Source: Gordonibacter sp. 28C (lineage in GTDB: Bacteria > Actinomycetota > Coriobacteriia > Coriobacteriales > Eggerthellaceae). Taken from it: a DNA stretch of 64,000 bases. Each line of letters begins with the position of its first letter. Position 1 is the stretch's first letter. The notes beneath the pieces were generated by a model. That model saw nothing but the letters and a program-made list of their open reading frames with translations. It had not been told where the DNA came from and made no database searches. The position numbers and the translations under genes were made by a program. Where the stretch lies: contig NZ_PPTR01000011.1 in the NCBI RefSeq assembly GCF_003339845.1, forward strand, positions 1 to 64,000, given 5' to 3'. Positions 25,603-34,310 of the stretch are shown piece after piece.

Positions 25603-25973
25603 GTTGCCTATGATTGGATCCGTTCTATCTCGAGCGCCTTCGCGCGCTTTACTTAATCTCTAGTAAATCGCTTTAGTATTTCGCGAGGCCCTATGGTAAC
25701 GGGAAGAAGGCGCCAGCGCCGTTCCTGTCACCTATCTGTTGCTTTTCCTATAGCATTTATTCGCAAAGCAGGAGCATGGCCCCCCGCCCTCGCGTCTGAC
25801 AAGGGGCCATGCAGGCTCGGTGCACCCCGTTTCGCCCGATCCGGCGTTTGTTGAAATCGTGTGCGCGGCTGGTCGCCACGCCGTTCGTGGCATACTGGAC
25901 ACGGCCGCGCACTCAAGACGCGACCGCAATCGATGCAGGTGCTTTGTATGCACCCGGCAGGAAAGGAACCATC
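25603..25973. other. Divergent spacer between the surface-protein operon and thrS
   Basis: This 371-base spacer must hold promoters in both directions. An extended -10-like TGGCATACT (about 25899) precedes thrS. An AT-richer patch around 25650-25690 precedes the minus-strand operon. I see no T-box motif and no open frame with a ribosome binding site. Confidence 0.4.
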
Positions 25974-27887
25974 ATGAACATCGTACTTCCCGACGGCTCG
26001 AAGAAGGAGCTCGCCGACGGCGCCACCGTCGCCGACGTGGCCTCGTCCATCGGCGCGGGCCTGGCGAAGGCCGCGCTCGCGGGCATCGTGAACGACCAAC
26101 CGGTCGACCTCTCGTCTCCTGTGGCCGAAGGCGACGCCGTGGCCATCGTCACGAGCAAGAGCGACGAGGGGCTCGAGCTTCTGCGCCACTCCACCGCGCA
26201 CGTCATGGCCGCCGCGCTCGTCGACCTTTACGGCGACGTGCAGTTCGGCGTGGGGCCGGCCATCGAGGACGGCTTCTACTACGACGTGAAGCTCGACCGT
26301 GCGCTGTCGCCGGACGACTTCGCCGCGATCGAGGCCCGCATGGCCGAGATCGTGAAAGCCGACGAGCCCTTCGAACGCCGCGTGGTCACGCGCGCCGAGG
26401 CCGAGGAGATCTTCGCGGACCAGCCGTTCAAGCTGGAGCTCATCGCCGAGCTGCCCGAGGACGCCGTCATCACCACCTATCGCATAGGCAAGTTCACCGA
26501 CCTGTGCCGCGGGCCGCACCTGCCCTCCACCGGCAAGATCGGCGCTTACAAGCTCACGAAGCTGGCCGGCGCGTACTGGCGCGGCGACGCGGAGCGCGAG
26601 ATGCTCACCCGCATCTACGGCACCGCGTTCTTCAAGCAGAAGGAGCTTGACGAGCATGTGCGCAACCTGGAGGAGGCCGAGAAGCGCGACCACCGCAAGC
26701 TGGGCCGCGAACTGGGCATCTACACCATGGACCAACTGGCCGGCGTGGGCCTGCCGCTGTACCTTCCCAAGGGCGCGCGCATCATCCGCACCATGCAGGA
26801 GTGGTTGCGCCGCGACTTGTACGAGCGCGGCTACGAAGAGGTCATCACCCCGCACATCTACAACGCCGACGTGTGGAAGACCTCGGGCCACTACGGCTTC
26901 TACAAAGAGAACATGTACTTCTTCAACATCAACGAGGGCACCGACGAGGACCCGCGCCTGACCGAGTACGCCGTGAAGCCCATGAACTGCCCGGGCCACG
27001 TGATGCTGTACAAGAGCGAGCTGCACTCCTACCGCGACCTGCCTTTGCGCTACTTCGAGTTCGGCACCGTGTACCGCCACGAGATGAGCGGCGTCGTGCA
27101 CGGCCTGCTGCGCGCCCGCGGCTTCACCCAGGACGACGCGCACGTGTTCTGCACGCGCGACCAGGTGGTGGACGAGGTGGTGGCCATCCTCGACCTCGTG
27201 GACCATATCATGTCCACGTTCGGGTTCGAGTACGAGGCCGAGATCTCCACGCGCCCCGAGAAGAGCATCGGCACCGACGACATGTGGGAGCACGCCACGA
27301 ACGCCCTCAAGGAGGCCTGCGCGCGCCACGATCTGGCCTACGACATCAACGAGGGCGACGGCGCGTTCTACGGCCCGAAGATCGACATCAAGGTGAAGGA
27401 CGCCATCGGCCGCACCTGGCAGTGCTCCACCGTGCAGGTGGACTTCAACATGCCCGAGCGCTTCGAGCTGACCTACCGCACCGAGGACAACACCGAGGAG
27501 CGCCCCTGGATGCTCCACCGCGCCATCTTCGGCTCCATCGAGCGCTTCCTCGGCATCCTCATCGAGCACTACGCCGGCGCGCTGCCGCTGTGGCTGGCTC
27601 CCGTGCAGGTGGCCGTGCTGCCGCTGGCCGACCGTCACAACGACGCGGCGGCCGAGCTGGCGAAGCAGTTGAAGGCTGCGGGCGGGCGCGTGGAGGTGTA
27701 CGACCAGAACGAACCCATGCGCGTGAAGATCGCGAAGGCCCAGAGCCAGAAGATCCCGTACATGGTGGTGCTTGGCGACAAGGAGATCGAGAACGGCACC
27801 GTGAGCGTTCGCGAGCGCCACGAGGGCGATCTGGGCGCGTGGGACGTGGAGAAGCTGGTGCAGACCATCAAGGATGCCGCGCTGTAA
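25974..27887 (+). CDS. thrS: Threonyl-tRNA synthetase
   Basis: The 637-residue protein starts at ATG 25974 after AGGAAAGGAA. It has the N-terminal TGS domain (about 1-60), the editing domain with the HSTAHV (HxxxH) motif near residue 69, the class II catalytic core with the zinc-binding Cys in KPMNCPGH and His in RHEMSGVVHG, motif 3 (GSIERFLGILIEHYAG), and an anticodon-binding domain at about 535-637. It charges tRNA-Thr. It is not in an obvious operon. A 9-bp hairpin at 27962-27996 may follow it. Confidence 0.97.
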   Translation: MNIVLPDGSKKELADGATVADVASSIGAGLAKAALAGIVNDQPVDLSSPVAEGDAVAIVTSKSDEGLELLRHSTAHVMAAALVDLYGDVQFGVGPAIEDGFYYDVKLDRALSPDDFAAIEARMAEIVKADEPFERRVVTRAEAEEIFADQPFKLELIAELPEDAVITTYRIGKFTDLCRGPHLPSTGKIGAYKLTKLAGAYWRGDAEREMLTRIYGTAFFKQKELDEHVRNLEEAEKRDHRKLGRELGIYTMDQLAGVGLPLYLPKGARIIRTMQEWLRRDLYERGYEEVITPHIYNADVWKTSGHYGFYKENMYFFNINEGTDEDPRLTEYAVKPMNCPGHVMLYKSELHSYRDLPLRYFEFGTVYRHEMSGVVHGLLRARGFTQDDAHVFCTRDQVVDEVVAILDLVDHIMSTFGFEYEAEISTRPEKSIGTDDMWEHATNALKEACARHDLAYDINEGDGAFYGPKIDIKVKDAIGRTWQCSTVQVDFNMPERFELTYRTEDNTEERPWMLHRAIFGSIERFLGILIEHYAGALPLWLAPVQVAVLPLADRHNDAAAELAKQLKAAGGRVEVYDQNEPMRVKIAKAQSQKIPYMVVLGDKEIENGTVSVRERHEGDLGAWDVEKLVQTIKDAAL

Positions 27888-28147
27888 AGCGTTTTCCGGT
27901 GTCGCCGGTTTGCCAAGGGGTCGCGTCCGCGTCTCGAAAACTATATACTTATGCAATGATGCGAATGCCGACGGACCTTATGATCGCCGGCATTCGTGAC
28001 TATGGGGGCTGTATTCGAGCAGGGGACGCTTTATCAACGCTTTCTATACAGCCTCTTGCGTTTTGCCGTCGCGTGTGCCGAGACCGTTATACTGTGCGGG
28101 CTCGTCATAGGTAACGGGTCGTTGTCATTAAAAGGAGAGGATAAGGT

Positions 28148-28705
28148 ATGAGGAAGAGGAGAATAGTCGTCGCATGCATCGCCGCGCTCATGACGGTGTG
28201 CTTGGGGATGCTGGCGGGCTGCGGCCCGAGCAACGAGGAGGTCATCCGCACCGGCGTGACCCAAGAGCTGGACGGGTTGAAGAACCAGGACGACGCGGCC
28301 ATGGCCGAGATCGTCTCCGGCGCGAACATGTCGGGCTTGTCCGCATACGGCCTCGATGCGAACGAGTTCATGAAGGCGTACCTGAACGGCTTCGACTACC
28401 GCATCGACGACGTCACGGTGGACGGCGACAAGGCGCAGGTCACCGTGGTGCTCACGTGCAAGAGCTTCTCCGCCTACGAGAAGGCGCTGCAGGATGCGGC
28501 CGACCAGCTCATGGCCGACGAGTCCTTCGCGGAGCTCGACCGGAGCGCCATGAACCAGAAGATCGGCGAGACCGTCGTGACCGCCCTTGCGGGCATCGAG
28601 CCCACCGAGACCGAACCGATCGTGCTCGATTACGAGCTGGCGAACAACACCTGGTCGCCCACCGCCTCGGCCGAGCGGAACATAGCCGGCGCCCTTCTGG
28701 GGTAG
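28148..28705 (+). CDS. Putative lipoprotein, DUF5105-like
   Basis: The 185-residue product has a lipobox (LAGC, Cys near 25), with AAAAGGAGAGGA before the ATG. The mature domain alternates amphipathic helices and a short sheet (FDYRIDDVTVDGDKAQVTVVLTCKSF), as in Gram-positive DUF5105/DUF4878-type lipoproteins that carry an NTF2-like fold. This assignment is tentative. It should sit on the outer face of the cytoplasmic membrane. A TATACT at 28088-28093 is a possible -10. A hairpin at 28739-28775 ends the unit, so it appears monocistronic. Confidence 0.75.
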   Translation: MRKRRIVVACIAALMTVCLGMLAGCGPSNEEVIRTGVTQELDGLKNQDDAAMAEIVSGANMSGLSAYGLDANEFMKAYLNGFDYRIDDVTVDGDKAQVTVVLTCKSFSAYEKALQDAADQLMADESFAELDRSAMNQKIGETVVTALAGIEPTETEPIVLDYELANNTWSPTASAERNIAGALLG

Positions 28706-28738
28706 CGCTTCCGCACGATTCCCGAATGCTTCACGTTG

Positions 28739-28775
28739 GGTCCCGGTTCGCGCAGGGGGTGCGCGGACCGGGACC
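28739..28775. terminator. Hairpin terminator between convergent genes
   Basis: Arms ggtcccggt (28739-28747) and accgggacc (28767-28775) are perfect complements. The inner sequence (tcgcgca/tgcgcg) extends the stem with a small bulge. It lies between a plus-strand lipoprotein gene and the 3' end of the minus-strand antiporter gene. Confidence 0.65.
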
Positions 28776-28805
28776 TGTGCGTTCGGCGCGTAAGCGCCGC
28801 GCTTG

Positions 28806-30515
28806 CTAAGAGCGAGGGCCTTCCTCGTCTTCGTCGTCGCGGCGGTGCTCCTCGTGCAGTTCGCGCAGAAGGGACGCCCGCGCGTCTCGTGCGCCCTCGA
28901 ACATGCGGCGGGCTTCCTCGCGGTCGATGCCCATGCGCTCGGCCGCGTTGCCCATCTCCTTCATGCGGCGATGGTACTCGCGCACGGCGCGCTCGGCCAT
29001 GCGGCGCCGCAGCTCCTCGCGCTGCTGCGTCCGGCGCTCCGCCAGGGGCGCCACGTGCTCGTTCACGGCCTCATCGGCGGCGGCCTTCTTGGCGGACACC
29101 TCCTGGGCGGCGACGTCCAGCGCCTCGTCCAGCGCCCGCTTGCGCGCCGAGGTGCGCTGCAGGCCGAACGCGAGGTCCTCCCACGGCGTCTCTCGGCCTT
29201 CGCGACGGTCGCGGCGCGCGGCCAGGCGGGTGGCCGCCTCTTGGCGCGCCAAGAGGCGTTCCAGTTCCCAGTGCTCGCGCAGGATGTCGCCGATGTCGCG
29301 CGGGTTGCGCGCGATCTCGCGCACGGCCTCGATGGGCTTCGCGTCGGCCACGCGGTAGGTGAGCGATCCCAGCAGCGGCATGAGGAACACGGTGATGGCC
29401 CCGGCGGCCACCAGCACGCTGGCCGTCTCCTGCGGCATGGCTCCCGCGCTCACGGCAACCGACGTCACGGCCACGATGATGGGAAGCGCCGTGGTGCAGT
29501 ACAGGGCGATGGTCAGGCGGTTGTGCGACGAGATGTCGCGCGTGTCCTTGCCGGTGGAAAGCGCCGCGAAGATGGGAACGGCGCGTATGAGCAGCAGCAG
29601 CACGATGAAGCCCACGAGCATCGCCGGCTGCTGGAACACGGCCAGAAGGTCGATCTTCGCGCCGGACACCACGAAGAAGATGGGTATGAGGAAGCCGTAC
29701 GCGACGCCGTCGAGCTTGTGCTCGAGCGCGTGGTCGCCCTCGGGGATGATGTAGCGCAGCACGAAGCCCGACGCGAACGCCCCCAGCACGATGTCGAGGT
29801 CGAACACGGCCGAAAGCGCCACCAGCCCCACGAGCAGGAGCACGGTCACGCGCATCATGGTCTGCGACGTGCCCTCGGCGTTGGCGGTGAGGAAGTTGAA
29901 CAGCTTGTGACCGGCCTTCTTCGCCTTGGCGGGCACCACGGCCACGAGCACGCAGAGCGCCGCGAACGCCAGCAGGATGAGGATGGTCTTCCACTCGGCG
30001 CGCGTGGACAGCAGCAACGCCATGGCCAGAATCGGGCAAAGCTCGCCCCAGGTGCCGTAGGCCAGGATGGACTCGCCCACGCGCGTGCCCATGAGCTCTC
30101 GCTCCTTCAGGATGGGCATGAGCGTGCCCAGCGCCGTCGTGGTGAGCGCGATGGCCACGGCAACGGACTCCAGCTCGTTGTCGAACAACCGGCCGGCGAA
30201 GTGAACGAACAAGAAGGCCAGCACGATGGAGACGGCCCAGGTTGCCAGCCCCCGCTTGCCTTGGGAACCGGTGAGGCTCTTCGGGTTGATCTCGTAGCCC
30301 GCCAGCAGGAACAGGAAGGCCAGACCCAGATCGGACAGCAGCCCGACCGACTCGGTGAGCTCGATGGCGCCTACGAGGTTCGGCCCGAGAACCGCGCCGG
30401 CGATAAGCAGAAACACCGTCTCAGGGACGAGCTTGCCGGGTATGAGCCTTGCGAGGATGGGGCACGCCGCCGCGACGAGCGCGATGATGGCGAGCGATAT
30501 GAGGTCGACGGGCAT
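28806..30515 (-). CDS. Monovalent cation:proton antiporter (CPA2/KefB-like) with long cytoplasmic C-terminal tail
   Basis: I start at ATG 30515 (MPVDLISLAIIAL), which places a transmembrane segment at the N-terminus, as usual. The 57 extra residues of the longest frame are not hydrophobic and have no ribosome site. The product has 569 residues: about 12 transmembrane segments (1-400) of the Na/H exchanger fold, with the GYEINPKSL and FFVVSGAKIDL segments characteristic of CPA2. It continues into a charged helical tail of about 165 residues, rich in Arg, Glu and Ala, that probably forms a coiled coil. There is no TrkA-N (RCK) domain, unlike KefB/KefC. It should exchange Na+ or K+ for H+. Confidence 0.85.
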   Translation of the reverse strand: MPVDLISLAIIALVAAACPILARLIPGKLVPETVFLLIAGAVLGPNLVGAIELTESVGLLSDLGLAFLFLLAGYEINPKSLTGSQGKRGLATWAVSIVLAFLFVHFAGRLFDNELESVAVAIALTTTALGTLMPILKERELMGTRVGESILAYGTWGELCPILAMALLLSTRAEWKTILILLAFAALCVLVAVVPAKAKKAGHKLFNFLTANAEGTSQTMMRVTVLLLVGLVALSAVFDLDIVLGAFASGFVLRYIIPEGDHALEHKLDGVAYGFLIPIFFVVSGAKIDLLAVFQQPAMLVGFIVLLLLIRAVPIFAALSTGKDTRDISSHNRLTIALYCTTALPIIVAVTSVAVSAGAMPQETASVLVAAGAITVFLMPLLGSLTYRVADAKPIEAVREIARNPRDIGDILREHWELERLLARQEAATRLAARRDRREGRETPWEDLAFGLQRTSARKRALDEALDVAAQEVSAKKAAADEAVNEHVAPLAERRTQQREELRRRMAERAVREYHRRMKEMGNAAERMGIDREEARRMFEGARDARASLLRELHEEHRRDDEDEEGPRS

Positions 30516-30665
30516 GGATCGGAGCCTTTCGGGCACGGGTGCGAAACCGGTAAACCCCGCCATTGTACACCTTCGCCCTGCGGGACGAGTTTCCTTCGCG
30601 AAGTTACCGTCCGCGCGAGCGCTCCCGATTCGCCGACCGCCCGAGCGATTTGATACACTGCAACC

Positions 30666-31624
30666 ATGAGCATTTTCCTGAGCCATAGATCGGCCTTCGA
30701 GTACTGGCGGGCGAACGATCCCCCGCCGGGCTTCGAGGCGGCGCTCGCTCGTCCCTTGTCGGGCGAGCGCGTGAGCAAGCTTGAGGTCGACGGTTTCGAC
30801 GTGCGACGTTTCGGCGTTTCAACGCCCGTGCACGTCGCCGTGGCCGACGCCAACGACCGCAGCCAAGCGAAGGGGCTCGCGTGCCACGTGCAACCCGGAA
30901 ACGCAGGGCCGGGTGTGTTCGTGCGCGTGGAGGAGGGCCTCTACGTCGATTCCCCCGAGCAGGCGTTCGTGCATGCGGCCGCCCTGCTGTCCCTCGTCGA
31001 ACTCGTCCGCTTCGGCTACCTGCTGTGCGGGACGTACGTGTTCAACTGCGGCGGCGACGGGTTTCGAAGCGCCTTCACGGTTCTCCGACCACGGTTGAAG
31101 CGTTGCGCGAGCGCGTTGAAGGTGCGGGCGGGGAGCGCGGCGTGAACCGGGCGGCCCGCGCGCTGCGCTTCGTCGCGAACGGATCGGCTTCGCCCATGGA
31201 GACGAACCTCGCCATGGCTTTGTGCCTGCCGCGCATGCTGGGCGGCTACGGGTTCGAGCTGCCGCAGCTCAACGCCCGCATAGAAGTCCGTGCCGGTGGG
31301 GGCTTGATGGGACGGTCCTACTTCGAATGCGATTTGTACTGGGACGGGTGCAAAACCGCCATCGAGTACGACAGCGCCCAGTTCCACTCGGGCACCGAGG
31401 CGGAAACCCGCGACTCCTCCCGGCGCAGCGGACTGCTCGTCCGCGACGTGCTGGTCATCACGGTGACGACCGACCAGTTCTTCGACGCAAGGAAGCTGGA
31501 CGAGGTGGCCCGCGCGCTGGCGAAGCGCATGGGCAAGCGCCTGCCCGCCAACAATGCGAGCTGGATGATGAAACGCCACGAGTTGCGGGCCGGGTTCTTG
31601 CACGACCTGCCCGGCAATCGTTAG
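30666..31624 (+). pseudogene. Frameshifted nuclease-like (DUF559/AbiEi-type) gene
   Basis: Two overlapping frames together read as one protein of about 318 residues. The first (from ATG 30666) gives MSIFLSHRSAFEYWR... to about 31070. The second, open to 31624, continues from about TTVEALRERVEGAGG. The change near 31070-31080 needs one base lost or two gained. The N-terminal part looks like the DNA-contacting region of AbiEi-type or similar proteins. The C-terminal part (ECDLYWDGCKTAIEYDSAQFH) has the restriction-endonuclease-like Asp...Glu pattern of DUF559. As it stands the full protein cannot be made without a frameshift. Sequencing error or programmed shift remain possible. The ATG lies 7 bases after a TACACT (30654-30659), with no ribosome site. 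Confidence 0.65.
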
Positions 31625-32252
31625 AGCGCGGATGCGGCCGTTGCGCCCGGTCTTTACGCGACGGGGATCCGCATGCATGGCCGAACCGGCTCCCGTTGCC
31701 TTCGGACGAGGGTTTCGCGTATCTGGCCGAACCTGATCCGCGCTTGCGGCTAGTCTCGAGCCGCGATTGTAAATATAACCAAGACCATCATGTAAAAAAA
31801 TCGAAGCTGTGATGGCTCGTAAGGGTTTTTGCCGAGCATGCAAAAAACGTGAACTGGGAAAACGCCAGCGCATGCAGCTTGAAAAGCCGGTCCCAAGGCC
31901 TTCAAGCCATCATAACCTCGAAAAAGTTGCAACGATGGGCGAAAAATCCATTACGCGCTTTCCGAGAGGGCGGAGTTGCGGTTGACGGCGGGGCGGGAGA
32001 GGGTTCGCGCGGTTTTTGGAGGCCGGCATCTGCCGCGTGCGCCGTGCGTGGCAGAACGCGCTCTGCAGTGCTGGTCGACTTGCCGCGTTTCGACTCCGGC
32101 CCGTGCAGCGGGCGGGGCTGGCGGGCTTTGAACGGGCGAGGAGATCGGCATGAAAAGGCGCGAGCGCCGCGGCGTGGTAAACTAGGGTCGTGCGCGCGCT
32201 CCCGATCGGGGAAGCGACGCGCGCTCAGCGAACGAGGACAGGAGCGAACCCC
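31625..32252. other. Long spacer with AT-rich patch
   Basis: In this 628-base stretch I support no gene. Bases 31760-31960 are unusually AT-rich for the window, with runs of A and T (taaaaaaatcg at about 31794). The remainder returns to high GC. A TAAACT at about 32176 could be the -10 for the YbjQ-like gene. The 135-codon frame at 31849-32256 has no ribosome site and no recognisable features. The segment may be old decayed sequence at the edge of the broken nuclease gene. Confidence 0.5.
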
Positions 32253-32576
32253 ATGATCGTCACCACCACGCCCTCCGTCGAGGGCTACCGCGTAACCGGC
32301 TACTACGGCATCGTGTTCGGCGAGGTCATCACCGGCATCAACTTCCTGCGCGATTTCGGCGCGGGCATCCGCAACATCGTGGGCGGGCGCAGCGAAGGCT
32401 ACGAGCAGGAGCTTTTGCAGGCGCGCACCGAGGCGCTGCAGGAGCTGGAGCAACGCGCGACGGCGCTCGGCGCGCACGCCGTCGTGGGCGTGGACATGGA
32501 CTACGAGGTGCTCGGCCAGGGCAACATGCTCATGGTCACCGCCTCCGGCACGGCCGTGACCCTCGCGCAGGCGTAG
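32253..32576 (+). CDS. YbjQ/UPF0145-family protein
   Basis: The 107-residue product starts at ATG 32253 (GGACAGGAG upstream). It has the family's hallmarks: an N-terminal [11 protein letters not shown] strand, [17 protein letters not shown], a Gly/Arg-rich [11 protein letters not shown] turn and a C-terminal [12 protein letters not shown] strand. YbjQ proteins form pentameric rings, and some have been tied to heavy-metal binding, but no general function is settled. It is cytoplasmic. The next gene follows 67 bases later. Confidence 0.9.
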   Translation: MIVTTTPSVEGYRVTGYYGIVFGEVITGINFLRDFGAGIRNIVGGRSEGYEQELLQARTEALQELEQRATALGAHAVVGVDMDYEVLGQGNMLMVTASGTAVTLAQA

Positions 32577-32631
32577 ACGGGCTCCGGCGCTCGGATCCGC
32601 ATTCGACCAGGGACGGCGCACGAGTATCCGC

Positions 32632-32644
32632 TATACTGGCTTCA
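32632..32644 (+). promoter_or_regulatory. -10 element giving a probable leaderless transcript
   Basis: TATACT at 32632-32637 ends 6 bases before the ATG at 32644, and no Shine-Dalgarno sequence is present. Transcription from this element would start at or within a base of the ATG. No strong -35 is seen. Confidence 0.55.
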
Positions 32645-33561
32645 TGACTGACGACAGGGAAAAGCAAGGCGAGTCCGCCCGCTGGGCGCAGGCGTCCGCG
32701 TTCAAGCGGCAGACGTTCTTCGCCCTCGAGGACGTGCGACGGGCCCACGGGGCGGCGCGGGCGCTCGGCGTCGCGCTGTTCGCGCTCATCGCGGCGAATG
32801 CCTTGCTCGTGTTCGTCGAGCCCCAGGTCGACGTGTCGACGGGCGTGTCGCAGGTTCTGCTTGCGTTCGGATTCGCGTCGAGCGTGTGCTTCGCGGTGGA
32901 GTACGCGGCCCGCCTGTGGGTGGCAGACCTCGTGCGGCCGGGCAGACCTCCCGCGCGGGCCCGGCTGCGCTACGCGCTCTCGCCCATGGGGCTCGTCGAC
33001 TTGCTGGCGTTCCTCCCGGGCCTGCTGGTGCTTGCGGTGCCGGTGTCGGCCTCCATGCTCAACGCCGCTCGCATCATCCGCCTGCTGCGCCTTATCAAGC
33101 TCTCGCGCTACATGCGCGGCCTGCGCTCCATCTCGCGCGTGTTCGAAAAGCGCCGCCACGAGATAATCGCGGCGTTCATGGTGTTGGCGCTGCTCACCGT
33201 CACGGCGAGCGTGCTCATGTACGAGGTGGAGCATCCCGTGCAGCCCGAGAAGTTCGACAGCGTGCTCACGGGCATGTACTGGGCCATGACCACCATCACC
33301 ACCACGGGGTACGGAGACCTCGTGCCCGTGACGGCGGCGGGGCGCCTCATCGGGTTCCTCACCATGGTGCTCTCCATCGGCGTGGTGGCCATTCCCGCCG
33401 GCATCTTCTCGGCCGGGTTCGTGTCGGAGTTCCGCGCCCAGGACGCGCGGAGCCGCAGGCGCGAGCGGCAGGAGGGGTGCGAGGACGGCGCCCGTGCGGA
33501 AAGGGACGCCGAAGAAGTCGCTGAAGACGCACAGGGGAGGGACGCCGAGGACGAGGGCTGA
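32644..33561 (+). CDS. Voltage-gated-type potassium channel
   Basis: The 305-residue product has the six-segment ion-transport layout: S1-S3 (about 40-60, 72-90, 115-135), an S4-like helix with regular positive charges (AARIIRLLRLIKLSRYMR, 140-157), S5 (175-195), the pore with selectivity filter TTTGYGD (about 219-225) and S6. A charged C-terminal tail of about 50 residues (Arg/Glu/Asp rich) follows. The TGYGD filter indicates K+ selectivity. It probably acts as a homotetramer in the cytoplasmic membrane. It lacks a ribosome site and may be translated from a leaderless mRNA. Confidence 0.92.
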   Translation: MTDDREKQGESARWAQASAFKRQTFFALEDVRRAHGAARALGVALFALIAANALLVFVEPQVDVSTGVSQVLLAFGFASSVCFAVEYAARLWVADLVRPGRPPARARLRYALSPMGLVDLLAFLPGLLVLAVPVSASMLNAARIIRLLRLIKLSRYMRGLRSISRVFEKRRHEIIAAFMVLALLTVTASVLMYEVEHPVQPEKFDSVLTGMYWAMTTITTTGYGDLVPVTAAGRLIGFLTMVLSIGVVAIPAGIFSAGFVSEFRAQDARSRRRERQEGCEDGARAERDAEEVAEDAQGRDAEDEG

Positions 33562-33671
33562 GGCCGCCCGAATCGAGCGACTGGGCGCGTGGTCTTTCGA
33601 TTATGACAGCCGACGGCGCACCGCAACCGCGCGGCTTTTCGGTTGGAGCAACGGTTGAAGCTCGCCGCCTG

Positions 33672-34136
33672 CTACGAGATGACGGGGTCGGGAGCGTTCT
33701 CGCCGTTGGTGTAGGACAGCGTGACGTTCTTGTCGTCGCCCACTTTGAACACGTACTGGACGGTCTGCGTCCCCTCGTCCTCCTCGGCGCTCAGCCAGGG
33801 GCGCTCCAGCAGGAAGGTTATCGAGGCGTCGTCGCTTCCGGTGCCCTTCTGCGCCTGGAACGTGAAGGTGTCCGTGACGGTGCCGCCCGCTTTGCTGTTG
33901 TCGGCCTTCGTCTCGTGGCCCGTCTCCTTGAACACGTCGTCGGGGCTCGCCACGTAGGTCCACTGATAGCCGGTGCCGGCCTGGCTCTCCAGCGTCACCG
34001 CCACGGTGGACTTCGCCTGGCCGCCGCACGAGCTCAAAGCCGCTGCCGCGACCAGCGCGAGGGCGCACAGCGCCGCAGCCATGAGCAGGCGGGGAAGGGC
34101 GGCGGCCCTCTCGATTCCGTTCGTTTTGACGCTCAT
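33672..34136 (-). CDS. Chagasin-like (inhibitor family I42) lipoprotein
   Basis: The start at ATG 34136 (GAGG upstream) gives 154 residues. The longer frame to 34259 is not preceded by a ribosome site. The N-terminus has a hydrophobic stretch and lipobox LSSC (Cys37). The mature domain carries the chagasin motifs: TGYQW (55-59) for the NPTTGY(x)W loop and ERPWL (Arg112-Trp114) for the RPW/F loop. This family inhibits papain-type cysteine proteases. Here it would be displayed outside the membrane, perhaps against host or competitor proteases. The GG-containing middle loop is less clear. Confidence 0.75.
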   Translation of the reverse strand: MSVKTNGIERAAALPRLLMAAALCALALVAAAALSSCGGQAKSTVAVTLESQAGTGYQWTYVASPDDVFKETGHETKADNSKAGGTVTDTFTFQAQKGTGSDDASITFLLERPWLSAEEDEGTQTVQYVFKVGDDKNVTLSYTNGENAPDPVIS

Positions 34137-34310
34137 GGGAAACCTCCTATTGTCGTTGTTCCTTTGGCCCGCGCGGCGCGGGTCAAAGGGACGTGCTTCC
34201 TTCTCGTTTACGACGGGAAGCGCGTCCCCGCCATGGTAGGCGAGGCAGCACACCAACACTACACCACGCGCGGCGAGAGGGTCTCGACCGGGCCGGGCGT
34301 CCGCGGCGCC

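Noticed and set aside
22585-25656. 1023-codon open frame on the plus strand across the surface-protein module
   Set aside because: The minus strand has signal peptides, ribosome sites and a domain shared between two genes. The plus-strand product is Arg/Gly-rich with no domain.
25603-25973. T-box or attenuator leader before thrS
   Set aside because: I find no AGGGTGGNACCGCG-type T-box sequence and no specifier stem. The leader is short and ordinary.
28806-30686. 57-residue N-terminal extension of the antiporter
   Set aside because: It has no ribosome site, is not hydrophobic, and would run past the start of the divergent nuclease-like gene.
31849-32256. 135-codon plus-strand frame in the spacer before the YbjQ-like gene
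   Set aside because: No ribosome site, no motif, and it overlaps the clear start of the next gene in another frame.
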